A stretch of DNA of 64,000 bases from Sphingomonas sp. OK281 (GTDB taxonomy: Bacteria; Pseudomonadota; Alphaproteobacteria; Sphingomonadales; Sphingomonadaceae), in assembly GCF_900115295.1 (NCBI RefSeq), contig NZ_FOVZ01000001.1:124001-188000 (forward strand), written 5' to 3'. Under the pieces are notes generated by a model. The model had not been told where the DNA came from. It did not search any database and saw only the letters and a list, made by a program, of their open reading frames with translations. Made by a program: the position numbers and the translations under genes. Positions 56,136-64,000 of the stretch are shown one piece after another (the stretch's first letter is position 1; the number at the start of each line of letters is the position of its first letter).

Positions 56136-56366
56136 TCAGCCGGCGGTGATGATAGGATGATCCTCGCGCAGCCGGTCCGCCAGCCGCTCGACCGCGTCGA
56201 CCTCGCTCGCGCTGCCCGACGGCGTCACCGCCCAGTTGCAATGCGCGTGCGTCGCTAGGCTGTAGACCTTCACGTCGCCGACAATCAGCCGCCACCGCCG
56301 CCGGTCGCCGCTATTGTACCGGACGAGGTTGGTGACGAACAGGCTCTGGAGATCCGATGCGGTCAT
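56136..56366 (-). CDS. Small hypothetical protein
   Basis: This 76-residue protein (MTASDLQSLFVTNLVRYNSGDRRRWRLIVGDVKVYSLATHAHCNW in parts) continues VTPSGSASEVDAVERLADRLREDHPIIT. The start at 56366 is where coding-like sequence begins; the longer frame to 56429 overlaps the divergent promoter region. The fold looks like a small alpha/beta domain. I associate it with sphingomonad conserved hypotheticals of unknown role. Confidence 0.65.
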   Translation of the reverse strand: MTASDLQSLFVTNLVRYNSGDRRRWRLIVGDVKVYSLATHAHCNWAVTPSGSASEVDAVERLADRLREDHPIITAG

Positions 56367-56485
56367 CCGCGCCCCATAGCGACAATCGCCCGCCTGCCGC
56401 CACCGCAAACGGGCCGCGGCGGATCCCATACAAATTACGGCGCGTTTGGGATCGGAACAGATTATCTACATTACGGGAATTGCAC

Positions 56486-57547
56486 ATGGCCAAGACGGCA
56501 TTGGTAGTGGGAACGAGCGGGATCGTCGGCAGCGCGACCGCCGCGGCGTTGGTGAAGTCGGGCTGGACCGTCCACGGTCTCGCGCGGCGCCCGACCGAGC
56601 AGGACGGCGTCCAGCCGGTCGCGGCGGATCTCCAGGATCCCGCCAGCCTCGAAACGGCGCTCACCGGTCTCAAGCCCGACGCGGTATTCATCGCCACCTG
56701 GTCGCGCCAGGACAGCGAGGCGGAGAATATCCGCGTCAACGGCGGCATGGTCCGCAACCTGCTCGGCGCACTCTCGCCCGCCGGTAGCGTCGGCCACGTC
56801 GCACTGGTGACGGGCCTGAAGCATTACCTCGGACCGTTCGAAGCGTACGGCAAGGGCGTCCTCCCGCAGACCCCGTTCCGCGAGGAACAGGGTCGTCTCG
56901 ATGTCGAGAACTTCTACTACGCGCAGGAAGATGCCGTGTTCGAGGCTGCGGAGCGCGACGGCTTCGGCTGGAGCGTCCACCGCCCGCACACGATCATCGG
57001 CAAGGCGGTCGGCAACGCGATGAACATGGGCACCACGCTCGCGGTCTACGCGACGCTGTGCCGCGAGACCGGCCGCCCGTTCCGATTCCCAGGCTCGGCG
57101 GCGCAGTGGAACGGCCTCACCGACATGACGAGCGCGACGATGCTCGCCGATCACCTGATCTGGGCGGCGACCACGCCGGAAGCGCGCAATCAGGCGTTCA
57201 ACGTCGTCAACGGCGACGTCTTCCGCTGGAGCTGGATGTGGGGTCGCATCGCCGAGTGGTTCGGGATCGAGCCGGCCCCGTTCGACGGCACCATCCTGAC
57301 GCTCGACGAGCAGATGAAGGACGATGCCGGCATCTGGCGCGAGATCGCCGCGCGCGAAGGTCTGGCGGAGGCCGACCTGTCGCGGCTCGCGTCGCCGTGG
57401 CACACCGACGCCGATCTCGGCCGCCCGATCGAGGTGGTGACGGACATGGGCAAGAGCCGCCGCCTGGGCTTCAAGGAATACCAGCCGACCGACGACGCGT
57501 TCTTCGACCTGTTCGCGGAGCTGCGTGCGGATCGGCTGATCCCGTAA
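56486..57547 (+). CDS. PRISE-type short-chain reductase
   Basis: This 353-residue extended SDR has N-terminal ALVVGTSGIVGSATAAALVKSGW, a GxxGxxG NAD(P) site. It has the atypical catalytic set of progesterone 5-beta-reductase/iridoid synthase-like (PRISE) enzymes, with a Lys in VTGLKHYLGPFEAYGKG and a Tyr in NFYYAQEDAVFE rather than YxxxK. Later landmarks are WSVHRPHTIIG and NVVNGDVFRWSWMWGRIAEWFG. Family members reduce enone double bonds. The bacterial substrate is unknown. Confidence 0.88.
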   Translation: MAKTALVVGTSGIVGSATAAALVKSGWTVHGLARRPTEQDGVQPVAADLQDPASLETALTGLKPDAVFIATWSRQDSEAENIRVNGGMVRNLLGALSPAGSVGHVALVTGLKHYLGPFEAYGKGVLPQTPFREEQGRLDVENFYYAQEDAVFEAAERDGFGWSVHRPHTIIGKAVGNAMNMGTTLAVYATLCRETGRPFRFPGSAAQWNGLTDMTSATMLADHLIWAATTPEARNQAFNVVNGDVFRWSWMWGRIAEWFGIEPAPFDGTILTLDEQMKDDAGIWREIAAREGLAEADLSRLASPWHTDADLGRPIEVVTDMGKSRRLGFKEYQPTDDAFFDLFAELRADRLIP

Positions 57548-57561
57548 ATACCGCTCAACTT

Positions 57562-57656
57562 CGTCATTCCCGCGAAGGCGGGAACCCATACTGGCTGGCC
57601 GTGCGATTGCGCACGATCGTCGGAGGATATGGGTCCCCGCCTTCGCGGGGATGACG
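57562..57656. repeat. REP-like inverted pair with compensatory changes
   Basis: The arms at 57562-57590 and 57628-57656 are 29 bp each with only two mismatches. Each contains its own hairpin: TTCCCGCGAAGGCGGGAA on the left, TCCCCGCCTTCGCGGGGA on the right. The left hairpin uses a T-A pair exactly where the right uses C-G, so pairing is preserved in both. This indicates selection for, or copying with, structure. Confidence 0.85.
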
Positions 57657-57679
57657 GAAGGAAACGGTGAGCTCCTGCG

Positions 57680-60064
57680 TTACGGCTTGACCGCCACCGT
57701 CGCCACCACTGCCGGGTCATCCCGAAGCTTCAGAAACAGCGCCCCGCCAACCGGCTTGGGCACGGTCAGGGAAGCCCCGGTAAACCCCTCCGGCACCCGA
57801 ACCGCATCCGCGAACCCCGCATTCGCCGCCACCGAATCGATCAGGAACAGGTCGCTTCCGGTCAGCGTGCAGGTCTCCTTGCACGTGACGTCGGCCAACC
57901 CCGGCACCCGCACCAAGGTCGTCAACGGCACCCAGTCGCCCGCAACGCCGTCCTGCACCAGTCGCCACCGGAGCGGTCCGTGCGCAGACACCCCCAGCGC
58001 CTTGCCCGGCTCGACCGAGACCACCGCGATCCGATCGTCCTGCACGGTCAGTCCGCGCCCCGACGCGACGCTCGTCGTCATGGCGCCGTCCGCCGTCGCG
58101 ATTTCGACGCGGTCGCCCGCCGAAAACTTCGTCCCCTCGGCGCGCAACGAGAATGTCAGCCGGGAATCCTCTGCGATCGCCGTATCCCCCGCCAATAGGA
58201 CGGGAAGGCCAGCGGAGGGCGGTGAAGCCACACTCTTCGCGATCAGCGTCGCCTTGGGCCGCGCCGCGGCAACGACGAACTTCACCGACCGCTTCCGCCC
58301 GCCGGTCAGAGTTACGAGCGCCGTCTTCGCCTGACCTGCGGCGAAAGCGGGCGCCGTGTCCGCAACCAATCCCAGCCGATCCGCCTTGTCCGCCCGCACG
58401 ACCTCGCCCGGCTTGAACGCCACGCCGTCGACGCTCATCGCCGCGACCAGATCCAGCCGCGTCCCCGCCAGTGTCCCGGACGCATCGCCCGCATACAGCG
58501 TGAAACCGTCGATCCGTCCGGCCTCGGCGAGCGCCGTGAGCGCGATCCGTTCCGGAGCCTCGATCCCGTATTGCTTCACCAGTAGCGACAATTTTCCTTG
58601 CGCGGTCTTGGCCAACGGCAACGTCAGCCCGATCCGCTCGCCAGTCGACGTCCACGCGAGCGGTACGTCGCCCGACGCGCTGACCAGCGTCACCGACTCT
58701 ACACAGCTCGGCGTCGGCCCTGCCAGCGAGACCGCGTTATCGCGCCCGACCACCAGATTCTCGGGATTGGTATCGACCATCGTCCACCCGCCCGCGCGCG
58801 GCACCTGCAAGCGGAACCGTGGCCCGTCGAACGGCGTGAAGCCCCAGCGGCCGTGCAGCGTTGCATCGGTCACGCTACTCAAGCCCGCGGTCTGCATCCC
58901 GACCTGATCGAGAACATACCCGCCGCGTTCCGCATCGGCCTGCACCGGCATCTCGACCACGCCCCCCTGCGGCGTCGTCACCCGCAAGCTCATGTCGTGC
59001 GCGAACTTGGTCGCATAGATCAGCGGCGCGCCCTCGACCGGCAGCACCAGATCGGGCTTGGCCGCACACACGAGCCGGTCCGCCTCCGCGCGTCGCATCG
59101 TCGGCGTCTGCGGCGTGCCCGTCTCGATCACCGGCATCGCCACGACCATCACCGACTTCGGGCTGGCGAACGACGGCGCCGCGTTCAGCAGCAGTGCCAG
59201 CCGATCGTCATGCGCCCGCGCCAGTGCCGGAATATACCGGAACTGCGTCGTCTGGAACGCACCGAAGATCTTCGCCAGATCGCGCACCACGCCGATATAC
59301 GGGCTGTAATAGCCAAGCCCGCCCTCCGGCGTCGCGCTCAGTTGCAGCGCCAGGTCGGTCGGCGCGCCCACCAAAGTATCCGCCAGCGTCGAACTCTGCC
59401 CATCGGCGAGCACCAGTGAATCGCGGCTCTGCGTCAGGCAGGAGGCTTGCAGGTCCGCCGCTAGATCGAGGCACTCCGCCTTCAGCTTGATCGCCAGACT
59501 GCGCGACAGCAACGGCGACACCGCCTCGATCCGCTCCGGCCGCGTCCGCTCCAGCGCATGGATCCCGTCGAGAAACGCATCGAGCCGTGCGCGATCGAGC
59601 GACGCCTGGTCGAGATCCTGCACCGCGCGCACGAATGCCCCCGGCTGCTTGCGCACCGCCGACACGACGGCATCGAACCCGCCGCTCTCCGGCACCAGGA
59701 ACACCACCAGTTGCCGCGCCCCGTCCGGCACCGTCAACGCGAGCGTGTTCTTCTTCGCCTTCCACGTTTCCGCCCTGAAAAACCATGATTTCGGCGGCGG
59801 CTCGGTCGCCCCGCGCAGGAACGCCGCGACCAGCAGATAGCGTGCGCCATCGTCCTTCCTCCCGACGGGCAAGTCCGCCGCGATCGATACGCGGTCGCCA
59901 GTCGCGAGCTTTGGGACCTGCGCGATTGGCAACGTCGTCGTTCCATGCGTCACGCCGACGCGCAGGCTGGGGCCGGTCAGGTCGAACGGCGCGGGATCGG
60001 CCTTTACGGCCTGCGGTACGAGCAGGCCCGCGAGCAGGCATGATGGGAGCAGTCGAAGTTTCAT
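57680..60064 (-). CDS. Large exported protein of unknown function
   Basis: The 794-residue product starts MKLRLLPSCLLAGLLVPQAVKA, a Sec signal (start 60064; the extension to 60181 is not signal-like). It has no recognised domain. The first half is mixed alpha/beta with a Cys pair (KAECLDLAADLQASCL). The second half is Val/Ala/Asp-rich and beta-like, with several stretches of about 90 residues resembling Ig-like or beta-sandwich modules (for example LTGGRKRSVKFVVAAARP and LAGDTAIAEDSRLTFSLRAEG). A Cys pair in VTCKETCTLTG lies near the end. It is transcribed divergently from the tad-like trio. A surface or periplasmic role is inferred. Confidence 0.7.
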   Translation of the reverse strand: MKLRLLPSCLLAGLLVPQAVKADPAPFDLTGPSLRVGVTHGTTTLPIAQVPKLATGDRVSIAADLPVGRKDDGARYLLVAAFLRGATEPPPKSWFFRAETWKAKKNTLALTVPDGARQLVVFLVPESGGFDAVVSAVRKQPGAFVRAVQDLDQASLDRARLDAFLDGIHALERTRPERIEAVSPLLSRSLAIKLKAECLDLAADLQASCLTQSRDSLVLADGQSSTLADTLVGAPTDLALQLSATPEGGLGYYSPYIGVVRDLAKIFGAFQTTQFRYIPALARAHDDRLALLLNAAPSFASPKSVMVVAMPVIETGTPQTPTMRRAEADRLVCAAKPDLVLPVEGAPLIYATKFAHDMSLRVTTPQGGVVEMPVQADAERGGYVLDQVGMQTAGLSSVTDATLHGRWGFTPFDGPRFRLQVPRAGGWTMVDTNPENLVVGRDNAVSLAGPTPSCVESVTLVSASGDVPLAWTSTGERIGLTLPLAKTAQGKLSLLVKQYGIEAPERIALTALAEAGRIDGFTLYAGDASGTLAGTRLDLVAAMSVDGVAFKPGEVVRADKADRLGLVADTAPAFAAGQAKTALVTLTGGRKRSVKFVVAAARPKATLIAKSVASPPSAGLPVLLAGDTAIAEDSRLTFSLRAEGTKFSAGDRVEIATADGAMTTSVASGRGLTVQDDRIAVVSVEPGKALGVSAHGPLRWRLVQDGVAGDWVPLTTLVRVPGLADVTCKETCTLTGSDLFLIDSVAANAGFADAVRVPEGFTGASLTVPKPVGGALFLKLRDDPAVVATVAVKP

Positions 60065-60271
60065 CGGCGCGCGATCTCTGATTGTCGACGACAGTGTACG
60101 TCCGATTGTTGGTCTGGGCGCAAGCGATGTCGATTTTGAGGCATGCTTGGTTTTGGCGGCCTGTTCGAAAGGCATTGCCATAAAAGGCAGTTATAACTGC
60201 ACGTTAACGTTCATCTGCGATTGAACCAAAATGATTGGAACCGGACTTGATCCGGTTCGAAGGGGAGATGG

Positions 60272-62209
60272 ATGCAACAGGGCAGTACACCAGCTGGCGG
60301 TCCGCGAGGGTCGCTCGGCAGCGCATTTCGGCGCCTGCGGATGGACCGCAAGGGATCGGCGATCGCGATGATGGCGGCGGGACTGATCCCTGCGATCGCC
60401 GCGCTGGGCTCGGCGATCGACGCGGGGCGCATCTATATCGTGAAGTCGCAGTTGCAGACCGGCGTCGACGCCGCCGCACTGGCCGGCGCGCGCGCGTTCT
60501 CGGTATCGGGCACTGCGGCCAATTCTCGGGAGAGTCAGGTTTCGGCCTATTTCAGCGGCAACTTCCCCGACACCTATATGGGCGTCACGAACCTCAAGGT
60601 CTCGCCCGCGTTCACGGTGGTCAAGGATATCAACACCACCACGGTCGTCGCCACCGCGACGCTGCCGATGTCGTTCATGCGGCTGTTCGGCTTCGTCCAG
60701 CAGCCGATCCGGGCGACTGCCAAGGCAGCGATCAACCCGCATCCGCTCGAGGTGATGATGGTGCTCGACAATACCGGTTCGCTGAAGGCCAATCTGCCGC
60801 GCGATTCGAACGGCGTGGTGAAGACCCGCATCACCGCGCTGAAGGATGCCGCCAAGAGCTTCAACGAGATCCTGTTTCAGGGCAGCGACACGCGCAAGGA
60901 TCTGGCGATGGGGTATGTCATGTACGACATCACCGTGAACGTCGGGAAATTGCTGACCGACTGGCGGCCGACGTCGGTGCGCCAGATGTTCGGGTTCAAC
61001 GACATTGTCGCGACTACCTATGGCGGCACCTGGCCCGGCAACAAGCTTGGCTGGAAGGGCTGCGTGTTCGGCGACGATACGGTCAAGGATCTCAACGCGA
61101 CGCTCACCTACCGCGAGCCGAATGCATGGGATATCGATCGTACGCTGCCGGGCGAGGGCGCGCATCCGCCGGTCAATCCGTACTTCATCCCGCCGATGTA
61201 CGTTCCGCAGATGCCCGGCAACGCGGTCGCGAACGGCGCCAAGTCGAACCCGTCCAGCGCCTATTACAGCGTCGCCAGTGTCGAGCCGAACAACAATCTC
61301 TACAAGCTGCACCCCAGCTATTACGATCAGATGCTGAACCTGGATTTCTACGCCAACCAGTTCGCCAACAACCCGTATCGCGAGGCGTTCTACGACGCGT
61401 ACATCACGCTGAACGACAATGCCGCGAAGATGGACGACGACGTGATCGTCCGTGCGGACAATGGCGGCTTCTACGATCCGGCAAGCAATCCGTGGAATTT
61501 CGCGACGCGCACCGGCACGCAGTTCAGGGTCCGCTACGACAAGGTTCCCCAGTTCAACAACTGGAAGGATGCCACGGAATATACGGTCAACCGGCTCGGC
61601 GGCAGCGTCGACGACGGATCGAAGAACAAGACCGACTTCCCATCGCCGAACTGGCAGTGCCCGGAAGCCGCGACCAAGGTCGACTATGGCCGGTCGCGGA
61701 GCTTCTACGACGACGTCATCGATCGTCAGAACGCCGCGATCTATCCGGCCAACGGGACGTTGCACCACGCCGGACTGTTGTGGGGCTACCGCCTGCTCGT
61801 GCGCGACGACGTCTTCAAGCGAACGCCTCCGCGGGGACAGGAGGATCCCAAGCGCGCGCTGGTGTTCATGACCGATGGCGAGACCGCGCTGGGGGCCAGC
61901 CAGAACGGCTATGAAGACCGGACATGGACCTTCTACGGCAATTACGCGGACTCGCCGATCTCCGCGAGCAGGGGTGGGTTGATCGGCCAGTCGGAGCGCC
62001 GGTTCGGCAAGACCTGCGCCGCGCTCCAGGCGGAGGACAACGCGCCCAAGGTGTACATCGTCGCGTTGACGACGACCGACAAGAACACGCTCGCGATGTT
62101 CGAGAAATGCGCGCCGGGGCACGTCTACCAGACGTCCGATACCGCGACGCTGAAGGCCGCCTTCGACGATATCGCCTCCGAACTCGTCGACCTCCACCTC
62201 GTCCAGTGA
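60272..62209 (+). CDS. TadG-like pilus assembly protein with vWA domain
   Basis: The 645-residue protein has a basic N-terminus, a TadE/G-type span (GSAIAMMAAGLIPAIAALGSAIDAGRIYIVKSQLQ in parts, followed by GVDAAALAGARAF), and then an exported von Willebrand A domain. The MIDAS motif reads LDNTGS (Asp166), with an Asn-Thr variation of DxSxS, and later VFMTDGETA supplies the distal Asp. It should be a minor pilin or assembly protein of a Tad/Flp pilus, or a vWA adhesin. The next gene's GTG start overlaps its stop (GTGA). The core tad genes (cpaB-tadABC) are not in the window. Confidence 0.85.
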   Translation: MQQGSTPAGGPRGSLGSAFRRLRMDRKGSAIAMMAAGLIPAIAALGSAIDAGRIYIVKSQLQTGVDAAALAGARAFSVSGTAANSRESQVSAYFSGNFPDTYMGVTNLKVSPAFTVVKDINTTTVVATATLPMSFMRLFGFVQQPIRATAKAAINPHPLEVMMVLDNTGSLKANLPRDSNGVVKTRITALKDAAKSFNEILFQGSDTRKDLAMGYVMYDITVNVGKLLTDWRPTSVRQMFGFNDIVATTYGGTWPGNKLGWKGCVFGDDTVKDLNATLTYREPNAWDIDRTLPGEGAHPPVNPYFIPPMYVPQMPGNAVANGAKSNPSSAYYSVASVEPNNNLYKLHPSYYDQMLNLDFYANQFANNPYREAFYDAYITLNDNAAKMDDDVIVRADNGGFYDPASNPWNFATRTGTQFRVRYDKVPQFNNWKDATEYTVNRLGGSVDDGSKNKTDFPSPNWQCPEAATKVDYGRSRSFYDDVIDRQNAAIYPANGTLHHAGLLWGYRLLVRDDVFKRTPPRGQEDPKRALVFMTDGETALGASQNGYEDRTWTFYGNYADSPISASRGGLIGQSERRFGKTCAALQAEDNAPKVYIVALTTTDKNTLAMFEKCAPGHVYQTSDTATLKAAFDDIASELVDLHLVQ

Positions 62210-62793
62210 ATATCCTTGCCAGGCTGCGCGGGAACGTCCGCGGCGTCACCATCGTCGAGTTCGCGATCATCCTGCCGGCGATGCTGTCGCTGATCTGCGG
62301 CGCGATCGAGTTCGGCCACATGCTGTTCGCGCGGGTCGTCCTCGAGGGCGCGGTGACGGAGGCCGCACGCGCGGCGACGGCCACGCTGGAGACCAAGGAA
62401 TCGGAGCGCACCGCGATCATGCGGGCGAGCATTGCCCGGTCGATGAACGATTTCGGCACCGCACCCGGCAAGACGATCGACATTACCACGACCGTCTATC
62501 GGAACTTCAGCACCGCATTTCCCGAAACCTACACCGATGCGAACGGCAACAAGCAATACGACAAGGGTGAAGCCTATGTCGATCGCAACAGGAACGGGAT
62601 CTGGGACAACGCGACCCCCGTCACCGGCAATACGCTGGGCGGGCCCGGTGACGTCGTTAGCTACACCGTCAAGTTCCCCAAGCGCGTGCTGTTCGGGTTC
62701 GTCGGCAGCGTGATGGGCTATGGCTCGGGCGTGATCCCGTTGTCGGCGTCGACGGTCGTGCGCAACGAAGCCGTCGTGTCGAGCACGTCGTGA
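62206..62793 (+). CDS. TadE-like pseudopilin
   Basis: The 195-residue product starts with GTG at 62206, overlapping the TadG-like stop. The N-terminal TadE motif GVTIVEFAIILPAMLSLICGAIEFGHMLFAR has the processing Glu at the usual position and a single membrane span. The rest is an exported domain containing a DANGNKQYDKGEAYVDRNRNGIWD segment that looks like a calcium-binding EF-like/dockerin-type loop. It is coupled by another GTGA overlap to the next gene. Confidence 0.85.
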   Translation: MNILARLRGNVRGVTIVEFAIILPAMLSLICGAIEFGHMLFARVVLEGAVTEAARAATATLETKESERTAIMRASIARSMNDFGTAPGKTIDITTTVYRNFSTAFPETYTDANGNKQYDKGEAYVDRNRNGIWDNATPVTGNTLGGPGDVVSYTVKFPKRVLFGFVGSVMGYGSGVIPLSASTVVRNEAVVSSTS

Positions 62794-63425
62794 GGCGCGG
62801 TCTGTTCCGCGACCGCCGCGCTGTCGCGATGCTGGAATTCGCGTTGATGCTTCCCCTGTTCCTGGGGTTTCTGCTGACGGCGATCGAGTTTGCCAATTAC
62901 ATCATGGCCAACAACCGCGTGCAGCGGATGGCGGCCATGAGCGCGGATCTGGTCGCGCAGAGCGGGACCGGCGACATCGGCATCGGCGAGGGCCAGATCT
63001 ACGACCTGTTCAGCGCACTGGACCTTACTTCGCGACCGTACGACCTGCGCAACGACGGGCGCATCGTCATCACGGGGGTGCGCGGCACGGATACCGACAA
63101 TAACGGCACGGTCGAGAACCGTATCCTGTGGCAACGCTTCGACGGCGGGTACGTGATCGCGCCGCAAGTGGGATGCAACAAGACCACCGCCGTCGCGACC
63201 TTGCCGAACGGCCGCCGGATGCTGCTCGACGAGATCCTCTTTCACGTCCAGGTCAGCTATAAATACCGGCCGATCATGAGTGATATCCCGTTCCGCATGC
63301 TGTCGCTGCCGGTCGATTTCACGCGCATCGCGATGTTCCGCGCGCGCAACAAGGATTTCCAGTCGCCGACCCCCGACGATCGGTTTCCGCCGAAGGACAA
63401 GTGCACGACCGCGAACGGACTGTGA
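62790..63425 (+). CDS. TadE-like pseudopilin, second copy
   Basis: The 211-residue product starts with GTG at 62790, overlapping the previous stop. It has the TadE N-terminal motif RAVAMLEFALMLPLFLGFLLTAIEFANYIMANNRVQ with processing-site Glu and span, then an exported domain with DTDNNGTVEN and two Cys (VGCNKT, KDKCTT) that may form a disulfide. Together with the two upstream genes it forms a translationally coupled TadG-TadE-TadE trio, implying fixed stoichiometry. Confidence 0.85.
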   Translation: MRRGLFRDRRAVAMLEFALMLPLFLGFLLTAIEFANYIMANNRVQRMAAMSADLVAQSGTGDIGIGEGQIYDLFSALDLTSRPYDLRNDGRIVITGVRGTDTDNNGTVENRILWQRFDGGYVIAPQVGCNKTTAVATLPNGRRMLLDEILFHVQVSYKYRPIMSDIPFRMLSLPVDFTRIAMFRARNKDFQSPTPDDRFPPKDKCTTANGL

Positions 63426-63483
63426 GCGCTTGCCCTGCGGCGGCACGTGCCGCACATTCGGACCGATTGGGGCAGGGGCACAC

Positions 63484-64000
63484 ATGAAGACCGCTATGAT
63501 TCTCGCCGCGGCGCTGCTTTCGGGCACCGCTGCCACGGCCACCGACGCGAAGACGGTGGTGGTCACCGCCGCGCACATGATCGACGTCGTCGCCGGCAAA
63601 CGCGTAGACGACCCGCAGGTGACGATCGTCGATGGTCGCATCACCGCGGTAGGACGCAAGGGCGACGCAGTGCCCGCAGGCGCCGAACGCGTCGATCTGG
63701 GCGGGCGTACCTTGCTCCCCGGCCTCATCGACATGCACGTCCACCTGACCAGCGACCCGACGCTCAGCGGGTATCGCCAGCTCGAATTCACCGATAGTTT
63801 CTGGACCGTCGTCGGCGTGGCCAATGCGCGCAGGACGCTCGACGCCGGCTTCACCACCGTTCGCAACGTCGGCTCGTCCAATTACGACGACGTCGCGCTC
63901 AAGCAGGGGATTGATCGGGGCTATGTTCCTGGTCCGCGTATCGTCCCTGCCACCTATGCGCTCGGCGCGACCGGCGGGCACTGCGACGCGACCGAGTTCC
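63484..64000 (+). CDS. Exported amidohydrolase, N-terminal part (3' end outside window)
   Basis: The frame is open to the right edge (about 172 codons seen). A signal peptide (MKTAMILAAALLSGTAATA) is followed by the small beta-sandwich start of amidohydrolases (VVVTAAHMIDVVAGKRVDDPQVTIVDGRITAVG in parts). The metal motif LLPGLIDMHVHLTSD supplies the HxH ligands, then TVRNVGSSNYDDVALK. This branch (imidazolonepropionase-like, prolidase or Xaa-Pro/lactone hydrolases) is commonly periplasmic in sphingomonads. A Zn-dependent hydrolysis of a cyclic amide or peptide is expected; the substrate cannot be told from this half. Confidence 0.9.
   Translation, partial: MKTAMILAAALLSGTAATATDAKTVVVTAAHMIDVVAGKRVDDPQVTIVDGRITAVGRKGDAVPAGAERVDLGGRTLLPGLIDMHVHLTSDPTLSGYRQLEFTDSFWTVVGVANARRTLDAGFTTVRNVGSSNYDDVALKQGIDRGYVPGPRIVPATYALGATGGHCDATEF

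Noticed and set aside
60191..62197. 668-codon minus-strand frame opposite the TadG-like gene
   Set aside because: Shadow frame; the plus-strand product has clear TadG and vWA motifs.

Overview
The window is chromosomal DNA from a high-GC alphaproteobacterium, most likely a Sphingomonas or close relative. Supporting signs are the mdh-sucD-sucA-sucB-lpdA gene order, a TonB-dependent receptor, SapC, DUF1192, DUF3597, a TrcR/DUF1013 regulator, a GAAC-N7-GAAC LexA box ahead of uvrA, and intergenic regions packed with GC-rich inverted repeats. No rRNA, tRNA, CRISPR array or complete prophage was seen.

Layout. 0-8.2 kb: TCA-cycle block (mdh 3' end, sucD, 2-oxoglutarate dehydrogenase E1/E2/E3), interrupted by a 380-bp element that carries a GIY-YIG nuclease gene between perfect 34-bp inverted repeats, and by a DUF1877 gene between E2 and E3. 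8.2-13 kb: structured intergenic DNA, a TonB-dependent receptor and two small genes. 13-18.1 kb: uvrA under a LexA box, then a plastic patch with an AT-rich DUF3644 (HEPN-like) gene, an unpaired antitoxin-like ORF and a DUF433/DUF5615 toxin-antitoxin pair. 18.1-22.8 kb: small envelope and hypothetical genes, long poly-C tracts, a gene broken by a frameshift in C-runs, and a cold-shock gene. 22.8-32.3 kb: a long minus-strand series (xseB, ispA, coaD, peptidyl-prolyl isomerase, queA, EF-hand protein, tgt, small membrane protein, M16 protease, SleB-like hydrolase). 32.3-39 kb: diguanylate cyclase, GH84 hexosaminidase, clpA, DUF1192. 39-46.5 kb: quinone oxidoreductase, a metallophosphoesterase-glycosyltransferase pair that fits PlcP-Agt lipid remodelling, trcR, MBL hydrolase, Tat-exported dienelactone hydrolase, GST. 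46.7-57.6 kb: thioredoxin-like protein, RhlE-type helicase, FAD oxidoreductase, SapC, a predicted small RNA, Na+/H+ antiporter, zwf, PRISE-type reductase. 57.7-64 kb: a large secreted protein of unknown function, a translationally coupled TadG-TadE-TadE trio, and the start of a secreted amidohydrolase.

The most interesting non-routine items are the GIY-YIG inverted-repeat element and its apparent gene-less relatives dispersed through the window, the HEPN-motif DUF3644 gene, a well-formed sRNA candidate at 52391-52498, a three-way-junction structure after lpdA, and the poly-C and frameshift locus at 18.9-19.4 kb. All calls come from reading the sequence and family knowledge; no database search was run.
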